This document shows, piece by piece, positions 43,778-53,057 of a DNA stretch of 64,000 nucleotides. Numbering within the stretch: the first letter of the stretch is position 1; the number at the start of each line of letters is the position of its first letter. A model generated the notes under the pieces. The model was not told the origin of the DNA, did no database searches, and saw only the letters and a program-made list of their open reading frames with translations. The position numbers and the translations under genes were made by a program. The stretch comes from Limisphaerales bacterium (GTDB taxonomy: Bacteria > Verrucomicrobiota > Verrucomicrobiia > Limisphaerales > SXTU01): positions 56,914-120,913 of the forward strand of contig WRPG01000005.1 of NCBI GenBank assembly GCA_009773355.1, written 5' to 3'.

Positions 43778-45352
43778 ATGTCGCTGCTTTCCGCCATCTT
43801 CCTCCTCCCGCTGCTGGCCGCGCTGCTGGTGCTGTGCATCCCGCGCAACTACAAGTTCGTCATCCGGCTCGTCACGCTCGGGGCGACCTTCGCCTCGATG
43901 CTGCTGGCGCTCGCGCTCTTCGCGAAATACAACGCCGCCTCGGTCGAGAACGGCTTCAAGTTCGTCGAGCGGCACGCGTGGGTGAGCGTCTCCGCCCTCA
44001 AGCTCGACATCGGCTGGCACCTCGGCGTGGACGGCATCAACCTCGGCCTCATCGTGATGGGGGCCATCGTGGCGTTCGCCGCCGCGTGCGTGTCGCGCGA
44101 AATCAAGCGGCTGGAGAAGGAGTATTACACGCTGCTGCTCGTGATGACCGGCGGCATCCTCGGTGCGTTCGCCTCGCTGAACCTTTTCTTCTTCTACTTC
44201 TTCCACGAGCTGGCGCTGGTGCCGACCTTCATCATGATTGGCTTCTGGGGCCACGGTGAGAACCGCAACTACGCCACCTTCAAAATCACCATCTACCTCA
44301 GCCTCGGCGCGCTCCTCGCGCTGGCCGGCCTCATCGCGCTCTACCTCCAGTCCGGCGCGAACACCTTCGACATCGTCGAGCTGACCAAGGCCGTGAAGGC
44401 CCGCCCGCTGCCGCTCGCCGCGCAGTCGCTCATCTTCCCGCTGCTGCTCTTCGGCTTCGGCATCCTGGTCTCGCTCTGGCCGTTCCACACCTGGGCACCG
44501 CTCGGCTACGGGGCCGCGCCGACCGCCACGGCCATGCTCCACGCGGGCGTGCTGAAGAAGTTCGGTCTCTACGGCCTGCTGCGCGTCGGCATCCCGCTCA
44601 TGCCCGACGGCGCGTCGGCGTGGCTGGAAATCCTCGCCTTCCTCTGCCTCGGCAACATCGTTTACTGCGGCCTCGTCGCGATGCGGCAGAAGGATTTGAA
44701 CCTGCTCATCGGCAACTCCAGCGTCGCGCACATGGGCTTCATCTTCCTCGGCATCGCGAGCCTGACCTTGGTCGGCGTGACCGGCGCGGTCGTGGTGATG
44801 GTTGCGCACGGCTTCCTCGCGGCACTGACGTTCGGCCTGAGCGGCGCACTCCGCGAGAAGACCGGCACGCTGGAGATGGAGAAGCTCGGCGGCTTGCTGC
44901 GGCAAATCCCCTTCCTCGGCGCGGCGCTCGTGATGGCGATGCTCGCGGGCTGCGGCCTGCCGGGCTTCGCGAACTTCGTGGGCGAGGCGATGGTGCTCTT
45001 CGGCTCATGGCGCGCCTTCCCGCTCGTGACCACGCTGGCCACCTGGGGCGCGCTCATCATTGGCGCAGTCTATATGCTCCGCGCGGTGCGTAACATCCTG
45101 CACGGCCCGGAGAAGTCCGAGTGGGCCGCGCTCAAGGATGCGAGCGCGTGGGCCAAGGTGCCCTTCGTCCTCCTGCTCGCGGCGCTGCTGCTCCTCGGCG
45201 TCTGGCCGCGCCTGCTCACCGACAAGATTCAACCCAGCGTCGCTCCCATCATCGCGATGGCCGAGACGAAGACCGCCGACAAGGCCGCGCGCCCCGGCGA
45301 CGTGAAGAAAGCCGCCGGCGAGGCCAAGCAACGCGCCGTGCAGCCGCGATGA
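43778..45352 (+). CDS. nuoM: NADH-quinone oxidoreductase subunit M
   Basis: 524 residues, antiporter-like: FFYFFHELALVPTFIMIGFWG, LWPFHTWAPLGYGAAPTATAMLHAGVLKKFGLYG, RQKDLNLLIGNSSVAHMGF. Starts 2 bp after the nuoL stop. The C-terminal tail (MAETKTADKAARPGDVKKAA) is charged and lineage-specific. Confidence 0.95.
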   Translation: MSLLSAIFLLPLLAALLVLCIPRNYKFVIRLVTLGATFASMLLALALFAKYNAASVENGFKFVERHAWVSVSALKLDIGWHLGVDGINLGLIVMGAIVAFAAACVSREIKRLEKEYYTLLLVMTGGILGAFASLNLFFFYFFHELALVPTFIMIGFWGHGENRNYATFKITIYLSLGALLALAGLIALYLQSGANTFDIVELTKAVKARPLPLAAQSLIFPLLLFGFGILVSLWPFHTWAPLGYGAAPTATAMLHAGVLKKFGLYGLLRVGIPLMPDGASAWLEILAFLCLGNIVYCGLVAMRQKDLNLLIGNSSVAHMGFIFLGIASLTLVGVTGAVVVMVAHGFLAALTFGLSGALREKTGTLEMEKLGGLLRQIPFLGAALVMAMLAGCGLPGFANFVGEAMVLFGSWRAFPLVTTLATWGALIIGAVYMLRAVRNILHGPEKSEWAALKDASAWAKVPFVLLLAALLLLGVWPRLLTDKIQPSVAPIIAMAETKTADKAARPGDVKKAAGEAKQRAVQPR

Positions 45353-45397
45353 TTTTGCCGAAGATGAACGTGCTCAAGCTCATCGTCCTGAACGCGC

Positions 45398-45466
45398 CGG
45401 AGCGCAGGTGTCCAACCTGCGTGTTCAGCGGCGGCATCAACACGCAGGTTGGACACCTGCGCTCCG
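45398..45466. repeat. paired REP-like inverted repeat between nuoM and nuoN
   Basis: Arms 45398-45423 and 45441-45466 are exact 26-bp reverse complements (CGGAGCGCAGGTGTCCAACC then TGCGTG). Each arm is itself near-palindromic (GCAGGTGTCCAACCTGC). Confidence 0.9.
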
Positions 45467-45479
45467 CCAGCCTTTCCTG

Positions 45480-46940
45480 ATGAACGCCTCTCTCATTGTC
45501 CTCGAACTCGCCGTGGTGCTCCTCGGCCTGCTCGTGCTCGTGCAGGACTTGTTCACGCCGGCCAAGGACCGCCGCACGCTTGGCTACGGCGCGGTGCTCG
45601 GCGTCGCGGTTGTGCTGCTCTACAGCTTCTTCGCGTTCGACGGCACCGAGACCCTCTACGCCTTCGGCAACGCCTACGTCCTCGACGGCCTCGCGCTGTG
45701 GTTCAAGCGCTTCTTCCTCCTCGCCGCGCTGCTCGTGCTGCTCATGGCCACCGAGTTCAGCGACCGCTTCGAGGCCGGACAGTCCGAGTTCTTCGCGCTC
45801 ATTCTGTTCGCGCTCGCCGGCATGATGTTCGCCGCGTCGGCCAACGACTTCATGCTGCTCTTCGTCTCGCTGGAGCTGATTACCGTTACGTTTTACGTGT
45901 TAGTCAGCTTCCTCCGCCGTCGGGTCGAATCCTTGGAAGCCGGCGTGAAGTATCTCATCCTCGGCGCGCTTTCGTCCGGTTTCCTCGTCTATGGCATCGC
46001 GCTCATCTTCGGCGCGACCGGCACGATGAATTTCAACGAGCTGGCCGACAAACTCACGAACAACGCCGCGCTCGGGCACAAGCCGCTGCTCACCTCCGGC
46101 ATCCTGCTCGTGCTCGTGGGCCTCGGCTTCAAGATGGCCGCCGTGCCGTTCCAAATCTGGGCGCCCGATGTGTATCAAGGCTCGCCCACTCCCACGACCG
46201 CCTTCCTCTCCGTCGGCTCGAAGGCTGCGGGCGTCGTGCTGCTCATGCGCCTGCTCGGCACCGCGATTCCCGACCTCGCCTTCAACCTGGAGAAGCTTTT
46301 CATGGCCATGGCCGCCGCGACGATTCTCTACGGCAGCCTCTGCGCCATCCCGCAGCGCAACCTCAAGCGCCTCCTCGGCTACAGCAGCATCGCCAGCGCG
46401 GGCTACCTGCTGCTCGGCTTCGCGGTGATGAACCGCTCCGGCTCGTCGGCCATCCTCTACTACCTCGCCGGCTACCTCTTCACCGTGCTCGCCGCGTTCA
46501 CCGTCATCGCCGTCGTCGTGCAGCAGGCGGGCGCGGAAGACATCTCCTCGCTCGCCGGCCTCGCGCAACGCTCGCCGCTGCTCGCCACCTCGCTGACGCT
46601 CGCGATGGTTTCCCTCGCCGGCATCCCGCCACTCGCCGGCTTCTTCGGGAAATTCCTCCTGCTCAAGGCCGTCATCGCGGAGGGCATCCGCTGGCACGCC
46701 TACTACTGGCTCTTCGCCGTCGCCGTCGTGGGCGTGCTCATCTCGCTCTACTACTACTTCGGCGTGGTGAAGGCGATTTACTGGAGCAAGGGCGCGACCG
46801 ACCTCGCGCCCATTTCCGTCTCGCTCCCGACCAGGTTCGCGCTCCTCGTCTGCATCGTCGGGATGTTCTGGCTCGGCCTGAACCCCGACGGCGCACTGGA
46901 ACTCGCAGTGGAGGCGGTGAAGTCGCTGAAGCTGGCGTAG
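45480..46940 (+). CDS. nuoN: NADH-quinone oxidoreductase subunit N
   Basis: 486 residues from MNASLIVLELAVVLLG. Signatures: LLFVSLELITVTFYVLVSFLRR, GLGFKMAAVPFQIWAPDVYQGSP, QRNLKRLLGYSSIASAGYLL. A longer in-frame GTG start at 45408 lies in the REP element and was rejected. Last gene of the operon; its TAG stop is the outer GTAG of the next repeat. Confidence 0.94.
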   Translation: MNASLIVLELAVVLLGLLVLVQDLFTPAKDRRTLGYGAVLGVAVVLLYSFFAFDGTETLYAFGNAYVLDGLALWFKRFFLLAALLVLLMATEFSDRFEAGQSEFFALILFALAGMMFAASANDFMLLFVSLELITVTFYVLVSFLRRRVESLEAGVKYLILGALSSGFLVYGIALIFGATGTMNFNELADKLTNNAALGHKPLLTSGILLVLVGLGFKMAAVPFQIWAPDVYQGSPTPTTAFLSVGSKAAGVVLLMRLLGTAIPDLAFNLEKLFMAMAAATILYGSLCAIPQRNLKRLLGYSSIASAGYLLLGFAVMNRSGSSAILYYLAGYLFTVLAAFTVIAVVVQQAGAEDISSLAGLAQRSPLLATSLTLAMVSLAGIPPLAGFFGKFLLLKAVIAEGIRWHAYYWLFAVAVVGVLISLYYYFGVVKAIYWSKGATDLAPISVSLPTRFALLVCIVGMFWLGLNPDGALELAVEAVKSLKLA

Positions 46941-46995
46941 TCGCAGGCTTCAGCCTGAGCGTGACCCGATTCGCAACCTGAAGGCTGCGGCTACG
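46936..46995. repeat. paired REP-like repeat at the end of the nuo operon
   Basis: Imperfect arms CGTAGTCGCAGGCTTCAGCC... (from 46936) and CGCAACCTGAAGGCTGCGGC then TACG (46972-46995). The left GTAG includes the nuoN stop. Plausible terminator stem. Confidence 0.8.
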
Positions 46996-47025
46996 GGTTC
47001 AGTTCAACCATCAACAACCCCCGTC

Positions 47026-47811
47026 ATGACCGACGCGCCAGTTCCGCCGGAACCAAGCAGACCACGACTGCGCCGATGGGCCGGACGCGCGTGGCTGCTC
47101 CTGGGAATCCTCGCGCTGGGCTGGGTCGCCAACTCCTATCGGACCCGCGGCGTCGCGGATGAGACGCTGCGCAGCGGCCCGACGGTGATGGTCAGGGACG
47201 GGGCGGCACGGTTGGAGTTGCTGCCCGCCGCGTCCGATGGCAAGTCCGCGCTGGTCTTCATCTGCGGTTCTGGCGTCGCCGCGCCCGCGTATGCCCCCCT
47301 GCTTCGCCCGGTTGCCGAGGCCGGCCACCCGGTTTTCATCATCAAGCTGCCCTGCCGGTTTGCGCCGTTCGAATCGCACAGGCAGGCCGCCGCGAAGCGC
47401 GCGCTCGAAGTCATCGCGGCGCATCCCGGGAACTCACGCTGGGTCGTGGCGGGGCATTCGCTCGGTGGCGCGCTCGCCTGCCGGGTGGCGCAGACCGCCC
47501 CGGCCGGTTGCGCCGCGCTGGTGCTGGTGGGCACCACGCATCCCAAGCAGGAGGATTTGTCCGCGCTGGCCGTGCCTGTGACGAAGGTTTTTGCCTCGAA
47601 CGACGGCGTTGCGCGGGCAGCCCAGGTCCTGGCCAACCAGCGGCTGCTGCCGAAGGACACCCGGTGGGTGGAGATTCAGGGCGGCAACCACTCCCAGTTC
47701 GCCCATTACGGGCACCAGCTCGGCGATGGCGAGGCAGCCATCAGCCGGGAGGCGCAACAGGCCGCCACCCGTTCCGCGCTGCTCGCCGCGCTGGCGGACG
47801 CCACGAGATGA
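47026..47811 (+). CDS. membrane-anchored alpha/beta hydrolase
   Basis: 261 residues. One N-terminal membrane helix (about 18-36, GRAWLLLGILALGWVA). Nucleophile elbow GHSLGG with S145, acid D193 (ASNDGVAR) and H222 (GGNHSQFAHYGHQ) complete a catalytic triad. GNHSQFAHYG fits the small Abhydrolase_5-like group. Substrate unknown. Downstream of nuoN but separated by a repeat stem, so probably its own unit. Confidence 0.78.
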   Translation: MTDAPVPPEPSRPRLRRWAGRAWLLLGILALGWVANSYRTRGVADETLRSGPTVMVRDGAARLELLPAASDGKSALVFICGSGVAAPAYAPLLRPVAEAGHPVFIIKLPCRFAPFESHRQAAAKRALEVIAAHPGNSRWVVAGHSLGGALACRVAQTAPAGCAALVLVGTTHPKQEDLSALAVPVTKVFASNDGVARAAQVLANQRLLPKDTRWVEIQGGNHSQFAHYGHQLGDGEAAISREAQQAATRSALLAALADATR

Positions 47812-47877
47812 CTCCGGTTTCACGCCGCTTCGATGGCAGTCTGGCCTTGCAGTTGCCCGCCTTGAACCCGACCCGGA

Positions 47878-48597
47878 TCAGTTCAGCCCCGCCTTCAGCA
47901 GCACCCCCACCGGCACCTCCGGTTCGCCCACGGACAACAGCCGCTCCGCCATGTCGTTGAGCGCGAGACGAGTTTCGTGGAATCGCTCGGACAGCGTGGC
48001 AAACACGTCGTTGAGTCCATGCTTCCGCGCCAGCCGGTGGTCACTGGCCATGCGGAAGTTCGCCTGGCCGAGCGATTCGTAATAGCCCAGGTCCGGAAAA
48101 CCCTTCCGCTCCGCCCGTGCGCGGATGCGGTCGGGGAAGATGCCGGACAGGAAGAGCGACTGGTTCCCAATGTGCGCGCGGATGTGAAAGCGCGTGTGGT
48201 CGTCCGCTGACTGGAGCGCGGCGAGCATCTCGAAGAAATAGTCCAGCGCCTCCGCTCGGCCCGGCACGCGCAGCCGCGACCGCTCCGTCTCGGAAAACTC
48301 CGCGAGCACCTCCGCCACGTAGTCCGCCACCGCGCGGTCGGTGATGCCCGTGCGCCGCAGAACCTGACGCACCATGACGTAGAAGTAGAGCTGCGCCGAC
48401 ACCCGCAGACAGCCGCGATGCTCCAGCAGCGCGCGGAACAGTCGCTCGTCGTCGAGAATCAAGTCGCGTGTCTCCTCATCCGCCAGCAGCCGCACGAGAC
48501 ACTCCGCGTCGCCCACGCCGCGTCCAAGCGTGGCGATGATGAAGTCAACGTCCTCGGCGGTGAACTGGACCCGGCAGTTGGGCTGGATGACGAGCAT
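47878..48597 (-). CDS. conserved hypothetical protein
   Basis: 239 residues, mostly alpha-helical and soluble, no signal or membrane segment. Not recognised. Notable stretches: VQFTAEDVDFIIATLGRGVG near the start, RVSAQLYFYVMVRQVLRR, and HIGNQSLFLSGIFPDRIRAR. The last looks like a conserved core. It converges on the hydrolase gene with a 66-bp gap. Well-formed codon use supports a real gene. Confidence 0.7.
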   Translation of the reverse strand: MLVIQPNCRVQFTAEDVDFIIATLGRGVGDAECLVRLLADEETRDLILDDERLFRALLEHRGCLRVSAQLYFYVMVRQVLRRTGITDRAVADYVAEVLAEFSETERSRLRVPGRAEALDYFFEMLAALQSADDHTRFHIRAHIGNQSLFLSGIFPDRIRARAERKGFPDLGYYESLGQANFRMASDHRLARKHGLNDVFATLSERFHETRLALNDMAERLLSVGEPEVPVGVLLKAGLN

Positions 48598-48752
48598 GGC
48601 CGTTGCTGGTTATATCGGCGGGACCGTCCGCCGGTTCAATCGGGTGTTCACGGGAGCAGGTTCAGTTCCAGCCGCCCTGGCAGGCGCTTTCAAACCCGTT
48701 GGAGACAAGCTCCCCGTTGCTTTTCTTCCAGCGTGGGCAAGAATGAACCACC

Positions 48753-49304
48753 GTGAAGCCAGTCCGTTTCACCCTGTTCGTGCTGCTGGTCATGTTTTGC
48801 CCGGTCAATCTGTCAGCCGCCGACCCGCTCATCGGCCAGCCCGCGCCCGACTGGCAGCTCACGAACTGGCTCAACTCCGCGCCGCTCGAACTCAAAGACC
48901 TGCGCGGCCAGGTCGTCCTCGTCCGCTGGTGGACCGCGCCACAGTGCGAGTTCTGCCGCGCGACGGCTCCGGCACTGAACGAGTTTCACGCGGACCTCGC
49001 CGCGAAAGGCCTGCGCGTCATCGGCATCTACCACCACAAGGTTCGCACGCCGCTGGACCCGCAGCAGGTCGCCGAGCGCGCGGCAGACTACAGTTTCAAG
49101 TTTCCCATCGCGATTGATCCCGGCTGGCGCACGCTCAAACGCTGGTGGCTCGACGGCCACGACCGCGACTTCACCAGCGTCAGCTTCCTGCTCGACCGCC
49201 GCGGCGTCATCCGCCACATCCACCCCGGCGGCCAGTATGTGAAAGGCGACGCGGACTACGCCGTGATGAAGGCGAAGATTGCGGAGCTGCTGGCGGAGAA
49301 GTGA
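48753..49304 (+). CDS. exported thioredoxin-like (TlpA/AhpC-TSA) protein
   Basis: 183 residues, GTG start. Signal peptide (MKPVRFTLFVLLVMFCPVNL, cleavage near SAA). Active-site pair C65-x-x-C68 in WWTAPQCEFCRATAP, preceded by LRGQVVLVRW. Later VSFLLDRRGVIRHIHPGGQY resembles TlpA/ResA folds. Likely a periplasmic thiol-disulfide oxidoreductase; the partner is unknown. Confidence 0.85.
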   Translation: MKPVRFTLFVLLVMFCPVNLSAADPLIGQPAPDWQLTNWLNSAPLELKDLRGQVVLVRWWTAPQCEFCRATAPALNEFHADLAAKGLRVIGIYHHKVRTPLDPQQVAERAADYSFKFPIAIDPGWRTLKRWWLDGHDRDFTSVSFLLDRRGVIRHIHPGGQYVKGDADYAVMKAKIAELLAEK

Positions 49305-49312
49305 CACGGCCT

Positions 49313-49363
49313 TGTAGCGGCGCTCTGTGAGCGCCGAACCGGCGGTCACCGACCGCCGCTACA
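49313..49363. repeat. paired REP-like repeat (TGTAGC...GCTACA)
   Basis: Arms TGTAGCGGCGCTCTGTGAGC (from 49313) and CGGTCACCGACCGCCGCTAC (ending 49362) are imperfect reverse complements. Each holds its own hairpin (GGCGCT/AGCGCC and GGCGGT/ACCGCC). Follows the thioredoxin stop by 8 bp. Confidence 0.82.
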
Positions 49364-49442
49364 GCAGGAGGGTTGCGGTTCGCCTCCACCCTTGGCTTGC
49401 TTCACCGGCGCGGGAGCGGTTCAATCCGTCCGAACTGCCGCC

Positions 49443-50942
49443 ATGCCCTATCTCACCTTCAGCCACATCACCAAGCGCTTCCCCGGCGTGCTGGCGCTGG
49501 ACGATGTGAGCTTCACCATCGAGCGCGGCGAGTGCCACGCGCTTATGGGCGAGAACGGCGCGGGCAAAAGCACGCTCGGCAAGATTCTCGCCGGCGTCCA
49601 CAAGGCCGACGGCGGCGAGCTGCGCCTCGACGGCGATCCCATCCAGCCCACCGACCCGCTGCGCGCGCGGCAGCTCGGCATCGCGATGGTGCATCAGGAA
49701 CTGGCCTTCTGCCCGAACCTCACCATCGCGGAAAATCTCTGCCTCGGCGATTTGCCCAAGAAGTTCGGCGTTGTCAGCCGCGACCAGATGCGCCGCAAGG
49801 CCCGCGCGATGCTCGCGGAAATCGAGTGCGACCTCGACGTGAACCTGCCCATCAGCCGCCTCAGCACCGCGCAGGAGCAGCTCGTGCAGATCGCCGGCGC
49901 GGTCGGCACCGGCGCGCGCATCATCGTGATGGACGAGCCGACCAGCTCGCTGTCCGTCGCCGAGAGCGAGCACCTCTTCAAGCTGCTCGCGCACCTCAAA
50001 CAGCGCGAGATCACCGTCATCTACGTCTCGCACCGGCTGGAGGAAATCTTCCGCCTGTGCGACACCATCACCGTCTTGCGCGACGGCCGGCACGTCGCCA
50101 CCGAGCGCATCGCCCACACCAACCACGACCGCCTCGTGCATCAGATGGTCGGACGCGACGTGGAGTTCAACACGCCGCATCATGTCGCGCTGGCGCTGGG
50201 CGAGGAGGTCTTGCGGGTCGAGAAGCTGTCGTCGCCCGGAAAGTTTCAGGACATCAACTTCACCATCCGCAGCGGCGAGGTCGTCGGACTGGCCGGCCTC
50301 GTCGGCGCGGGCCGCACGGAGATCGCGCAGGCCATCTTCGGCCTTGATCCGTTTGCCACCGGCAAGGTCTTTGTGCGCGGCCAGCCGGTGAAAATGCGCT
50401 CCGTCTCGCGGATGCTGGCGGCAGGCGTCGGCATGGTGCCGGAGGATCGCAAGCGCCAGGGCCTCGTGCTCACGATGAACTGCCGTGAGAACGCCTCGCT
50501 CGCCGCGCTGGAGCGGATGACCTGGCCGCTCGGCGTCATCAAGCGCGGCGACGAGCGCACCATCACGCACAACTTCCTCACCCGCCTGCAAACCCGCATG
50601 GGCAGCATCGAGTCGCCAGTGATCACGTTGAGCGGCGGCAACCAGCAGAAGGTTGCGCTGGCCAAGTGGCTCGCGCGCGACTGCGCGGTGCTCATCGTGG
50701 ACGAGCCAACGCGCGGCGTGGACGTGGGGGCGAAGGCGGAGATCCACAAAATCCTCGACGAACTGGCCCGTGCAAAGATGGGCCTGCTGGTCATCTCCTC
50801 CGAGCTGCCCGAGCTGATCAACCTCTGCCGCCGCATCATCGTGCTCCGCGAGGGCGAGCAGGTCGGCGAGCTGGAGCGGGACTTTTTCTCGCAAACGGTC
50901 CTGCTGCGGATGATGGCGGGCGTGGCCGCACCGACGGCTTGA
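49443..50942 (+). CDS. sugar ABC transporter ATPase with two ABC domains (RbsA/MglA-type)
   Basis: 499 residues. First domain: Walker A GENGAGKST (36-44), RLSTAQEQLV signature, IIVMDEPTSSL Walker B. Second domain: degenerate Walker A (GLVGAGRTE), signature LSGGNQQKV and VLIVDEPTRGVDVG. This two-domain pattern is typical of ribose/galactose/xylose importers. No permease or binding protein lies next to it, so its partners are elsewhere. MPYLTFSHITKRFPGV is the family start. Confidence 0.9.
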   Translation: MPYLTFSHITKRFPGVLALDDVSFTIERGECHALMGENGAGKSTLGKILAGVHKADGGELRLDGDPIQPTDPLRARQLGIAMVHQELAFCPNLTIAENLCLGDLPKKFGVVSRDQMRRKARAMLAEIECDLDVNLPISRLSTAQEQLVQIAGAVGTGARIIVMDEPTSSLSVAESEHLFKLLAHLKQREITVIYVSHRLEEIFRLCDTITVLRDGRHVATERIAHTNHDRLVHQMVGRDVEFNTPHHVALALGEEVLRVEKLSSPGKFQDINFTIRSGEVVGLAGLVGAGRTEIAQAIFGLDPFATGKVFVRGQPVKMRSVSRMLAAGVGMVPEDRKRQGLVLTMNCRENASLAALERMTWPLGVIKRGDERTITHNFLTRLQTRMGSIESPVITLSGGNQQKVALAKWLARDCAVLIVDEPTRGVDVGAKAEIHKILDELARAKMGLLVISSELPELINLCRRIIVLREGEQVGELERDFFSQTVLLRMMAGVAAPTA

Positions 50943-50944
50943 TT

Positions 50945-51099
50945 AGCCGCGAAAGGACGCAAAACGAAAAAATGGGGGAAACGCTCAACGTCCAACGTTC
51001 AACTTCCAAAGACCGCGCGGCGTTCGTTCAACGTTGAGCGTTGGACGTTGAAAGTTGGAAGTTTGCCTTCCTCTGTGCTCTTTGAGCCCTCTCGCGGCA
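50945..51099. repeat. large nested tandem-array hairpin
   Basis: Inner arms: CGCTCAACGTCCAACGTTCA-type (50982-51011) against CAACGTTGAGCGTTGGACGT-type (51024-51066). Outer arms: GCCGCGAAAGGACGCAAAAC-type (from 50946) against CTTTGAGCCCTCTCGCGGC (to about 51099). Two different repeat families are nested between the ABC ATPase and DUF6807 genes. Confidence 0.82.
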
Positions 51100-51107
51100 A
51101 AACTTCC

Positions 51108-52316
51108 TCACTCCATCGCCACCGTCACGGTCGGTGCCTTCGCGTAGTCGTTCCAGAGCCGGTCCAGTTCGGCCTTGTCCGCCGGGCCGTCGCCGATGAC
51201 GAAGCGGTAGCGCGAGACGTAGGGCTTGCCCGGCGTGATTTCCCAGTCGCCCTCCTGCGAGGGGGCGACGCAGAGCTGGGGGTTCTTCGGGTTCAGGCGC
51301 AACGGCTGCGGTGCGCGGAAGTTGTCGGGGTGAATGAGAACCGCAAGCCCGGCGGGCGCGCCGTCCACCTGGCCGCCCATGTGAACCCAGTTCGCCTTCG
51401 AGGCATCGCCCTTCTTCCGGTCGTCGCCGTTGGAAGTGAGAAACTTGACCGCGTCCACGGGATCCCACGCGGCCTGCCCGCGCACGCCGAGGCCGCCATA
51501 GTAATACTTGGGCAGCTTCACCGGACTCGCGCTCGCGCACTCCTGCGTGGAGACAAAGTCGAACAGCCACGCCTTGCCACCGCTGGCCGGGGCGGCAAAC
51601 ACTGTCACCTGCCAGCGCTCGTCCAGCATCGCTTTCGGCGTCGGGGCGAGCCGGTCCACAAAGCGGTGCTGGCTCACGAAGCCGCCATGCACCGCGCCCT
51701 TCCATGAACGCTCCAGCTTCACGAACTCGGTGGCTGCCGTGACCTTGGCGTCGTTGCCCTTGCCCATGTTCCAGAAGTCCGGCGTGCGACCCTCAAACTC
51801 CGTGTGCGTCCACGCGAAGAAGATGCCGCGTTGATGTTTGTGATCGGGCGGGTAATCGCCCGTGACCAGCCGTCCGGCGGGCGTGTGAACCGGATGCAGA
51901 TACGCGCCGTGAGCGTAGTGCGCGGCCACGCCGGGCGGCGGCGCGCTGGGTGTGGTCTGGTAGGCGGCCACCGGCTTGCCATTCACCGCGAGCCGCACGA
52001 CGGCCCCGTCCTGCTTCACCGTCACGGCTTCTGCGGCGGGCGCGCCGGACTTGAGGCGAAAAGTCTTCGTTGCTCCGGCCTTCAGCTCATCAAGCACGAA
52101 CCAGCCCTTCCTCTCCGCGTCCACTTGAAAGGGCCACGCGCCGCCGGACTCGGTCTCCAAGCGCGTCCAACCGCGCGCTGCCGGCGGCACGGTGAAGGAG
52201 ACGAGCGAACCCCGACGGTCGAACTCGCCCGCCTGCGCTGTGACGCGCAACGCGGCGGCGCGGGTTGGGAGCTGGGTGACAAGCAGGCCGGCGAGGAGCA
52301 GGAGAGCGGTTTTCAT
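51108..52316 (-). CDS. secreted DUF6807 / PmoA-family protein
   Basis: 402 residues. The signal peptide (KTALLLLAGLLVTQLP) decides the start at 52316. The family core shows YAHGAYLHPVHTPAGRLVTG, then DYPPDHKHQRGIFFAWTHTE with clustered histidines, and VLIHPDNFRAPQPLRLNPKN. Despite the PmoA label it is not methane monooxygenase. Verrucomicrobia and Planctomycetes carry many copies, often with sugar-oxidoreductase genes; function unproven. Confidence 0.82.
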   Translation of the reverse strand: MKTALLLLAGLLVTQLPTRAAALRVTAQAGEFDRRGSLVSFTVPPAARGWTRLETESGGAWPFQVDAERKGWFVLDELKAGATKTFRLKSGAPAAEAVTVKQDGAVVRLAVNGKPVAAYQTTPSAPPPGVAAHYAHGAYLHPVHTPAGRLVTGDYPPDHKHQRGIFFAWTHTEFEGRTPDFWNMGKGNDAKVTAATEFVKLERSWKGAVHGGFVSQHRFVDRLAPTPKAMLDERWQVTVFAAPASGGKAWLFDFVSTQECASASPVKLPKYYYGGLGVRGQAAWDPVDAVKFLTSNGDDRKKGDASKANWVHMGGQVDGAPAGLAVLIHPDNFRAPQPLRLNPKNPQLCVAPSQEGDWEITPGKPYVSRYRFVIGDGPADKAELDRLWNDYAKAPTVTVAME

Positions 52317-52385
52317 GGCTGGCTGGAGCGGGAGAATGCGCCCGCCATCCCCGCTGTCCACACTTTTGACAGGCGGAGCGCCGCC

Positions 52386-52973
52386 TCAGAGCAGCCAGGC
52401 ATGCTGGCTCTCCTTGTGGTGGCGGCGGCAGACGGAGACGTAGCGGTCGTTGCCGCCGATCTCGATCTGCGCGCCGGTCTTCACGGGCACGCCGCTGGCA
52501 TCCACCCGCAGGACCATCGTGGCCTTGCGGCCGCAGTGGCAGATGGTTTTCAGCTCAATCAAGTTGTCCGCCCACGCGAGGAGCCACTGGCTGCCCTCGA
52601 AGAGGTTGCCCTGAAAGTCGGTGCGCAGTCCATAGCACAGGACCGGGATGCGCAGGCGGTCCGCGAGGTCGGTGAGCTGCTCGACCTGGGCCTTGGTGAG
52701 GAACTGCGCCTCGTCCACCAGCACGCAGGAGAGGATGCGCTTCTCGTGGTCCTCCTCGGCGAGGGTGAAGAGGTTTTCATCCCGCTTGAAGGCGCGTGCC
52801 TCCGCCGAGAGGCCGATGCGCGAGGCGACCTTGCCCGGCCCGGCCCGGGTGTCGAACTGCGGCGCGAGCACGAGCGTGTTCATGCCGCGCTCTTGGTAGT
52901 TGTAGCTCGACTGGAGGAGCAGGGTGCTCTTCCCCGCGTTCATCGCCGAGTAGTAGAAGTAGAGCTTGGACAT
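52386..52973 (-). CDS. tdk: thymidine kinase
   Basis: 195 residues, type II thymidine kinase: P-loop SAMNAGKST (9-17), [10 protein letters not shown] (catalytic Asp/Glu region), [14 protein letters not shown], and zinc-binding CHCGRKA with late CRRHH. dTMP salvage. Complete. Confidence 0.93.
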   Translation of the reverse strand: MSKLYFYYSAMNAGKSTLLLQSSYNYQERGMNTLVLAPQFDTRAGPGKVASRIGLSAEARAFKRDENLFTLAEEDHEKRILSCVLVDEAQFLTKAQVEQLTDLADRLRIPVLCYGLRTDFQGNLFEGSQWLLAWADNLIELKTICHCGRKATMVLRVDASGVPVKTGAQIEIGGNDRYVSVCRRHHKESQHAWLL

Positions 52974-52979
52974 GGCGGC

Positions 52980-53057
52980 GTGCGGCGTGTTGCGTGTTGC
53001 GTGTGTCGTGCCTCAGCCCGCACGTGTGCTGGCGAGGTCGCTCAACACGCAACACTC
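52980..53057. repeat. facing arrays (GTGTTGCGTGTTGCGTG / CAACACGCAACAC)
   Basis: GTGCGGCGTGTTGCGTGTTG-type arm (52980-53009) faces CTCAACACGCAACACTC (53041-53057), filling the gap between the radical SAM and thymidine kinase genes. The same unit family recurs at 54896-54985. Confidence 0.85.

Noticed and set aside
45408..45479. Longer NuoN start at GTG 45408
   Set aside because: The added 24 residues are encoded by the inverted repeat; the membrane protein begins naturally at 45480.
51108..52316. DUF6807 protein as methane monooxygenase PmoA
   Set aside because: Only the family name is shared; it is a secreted soluble protein with no membrane segments beyond the signal and no pmoB/pmoC.
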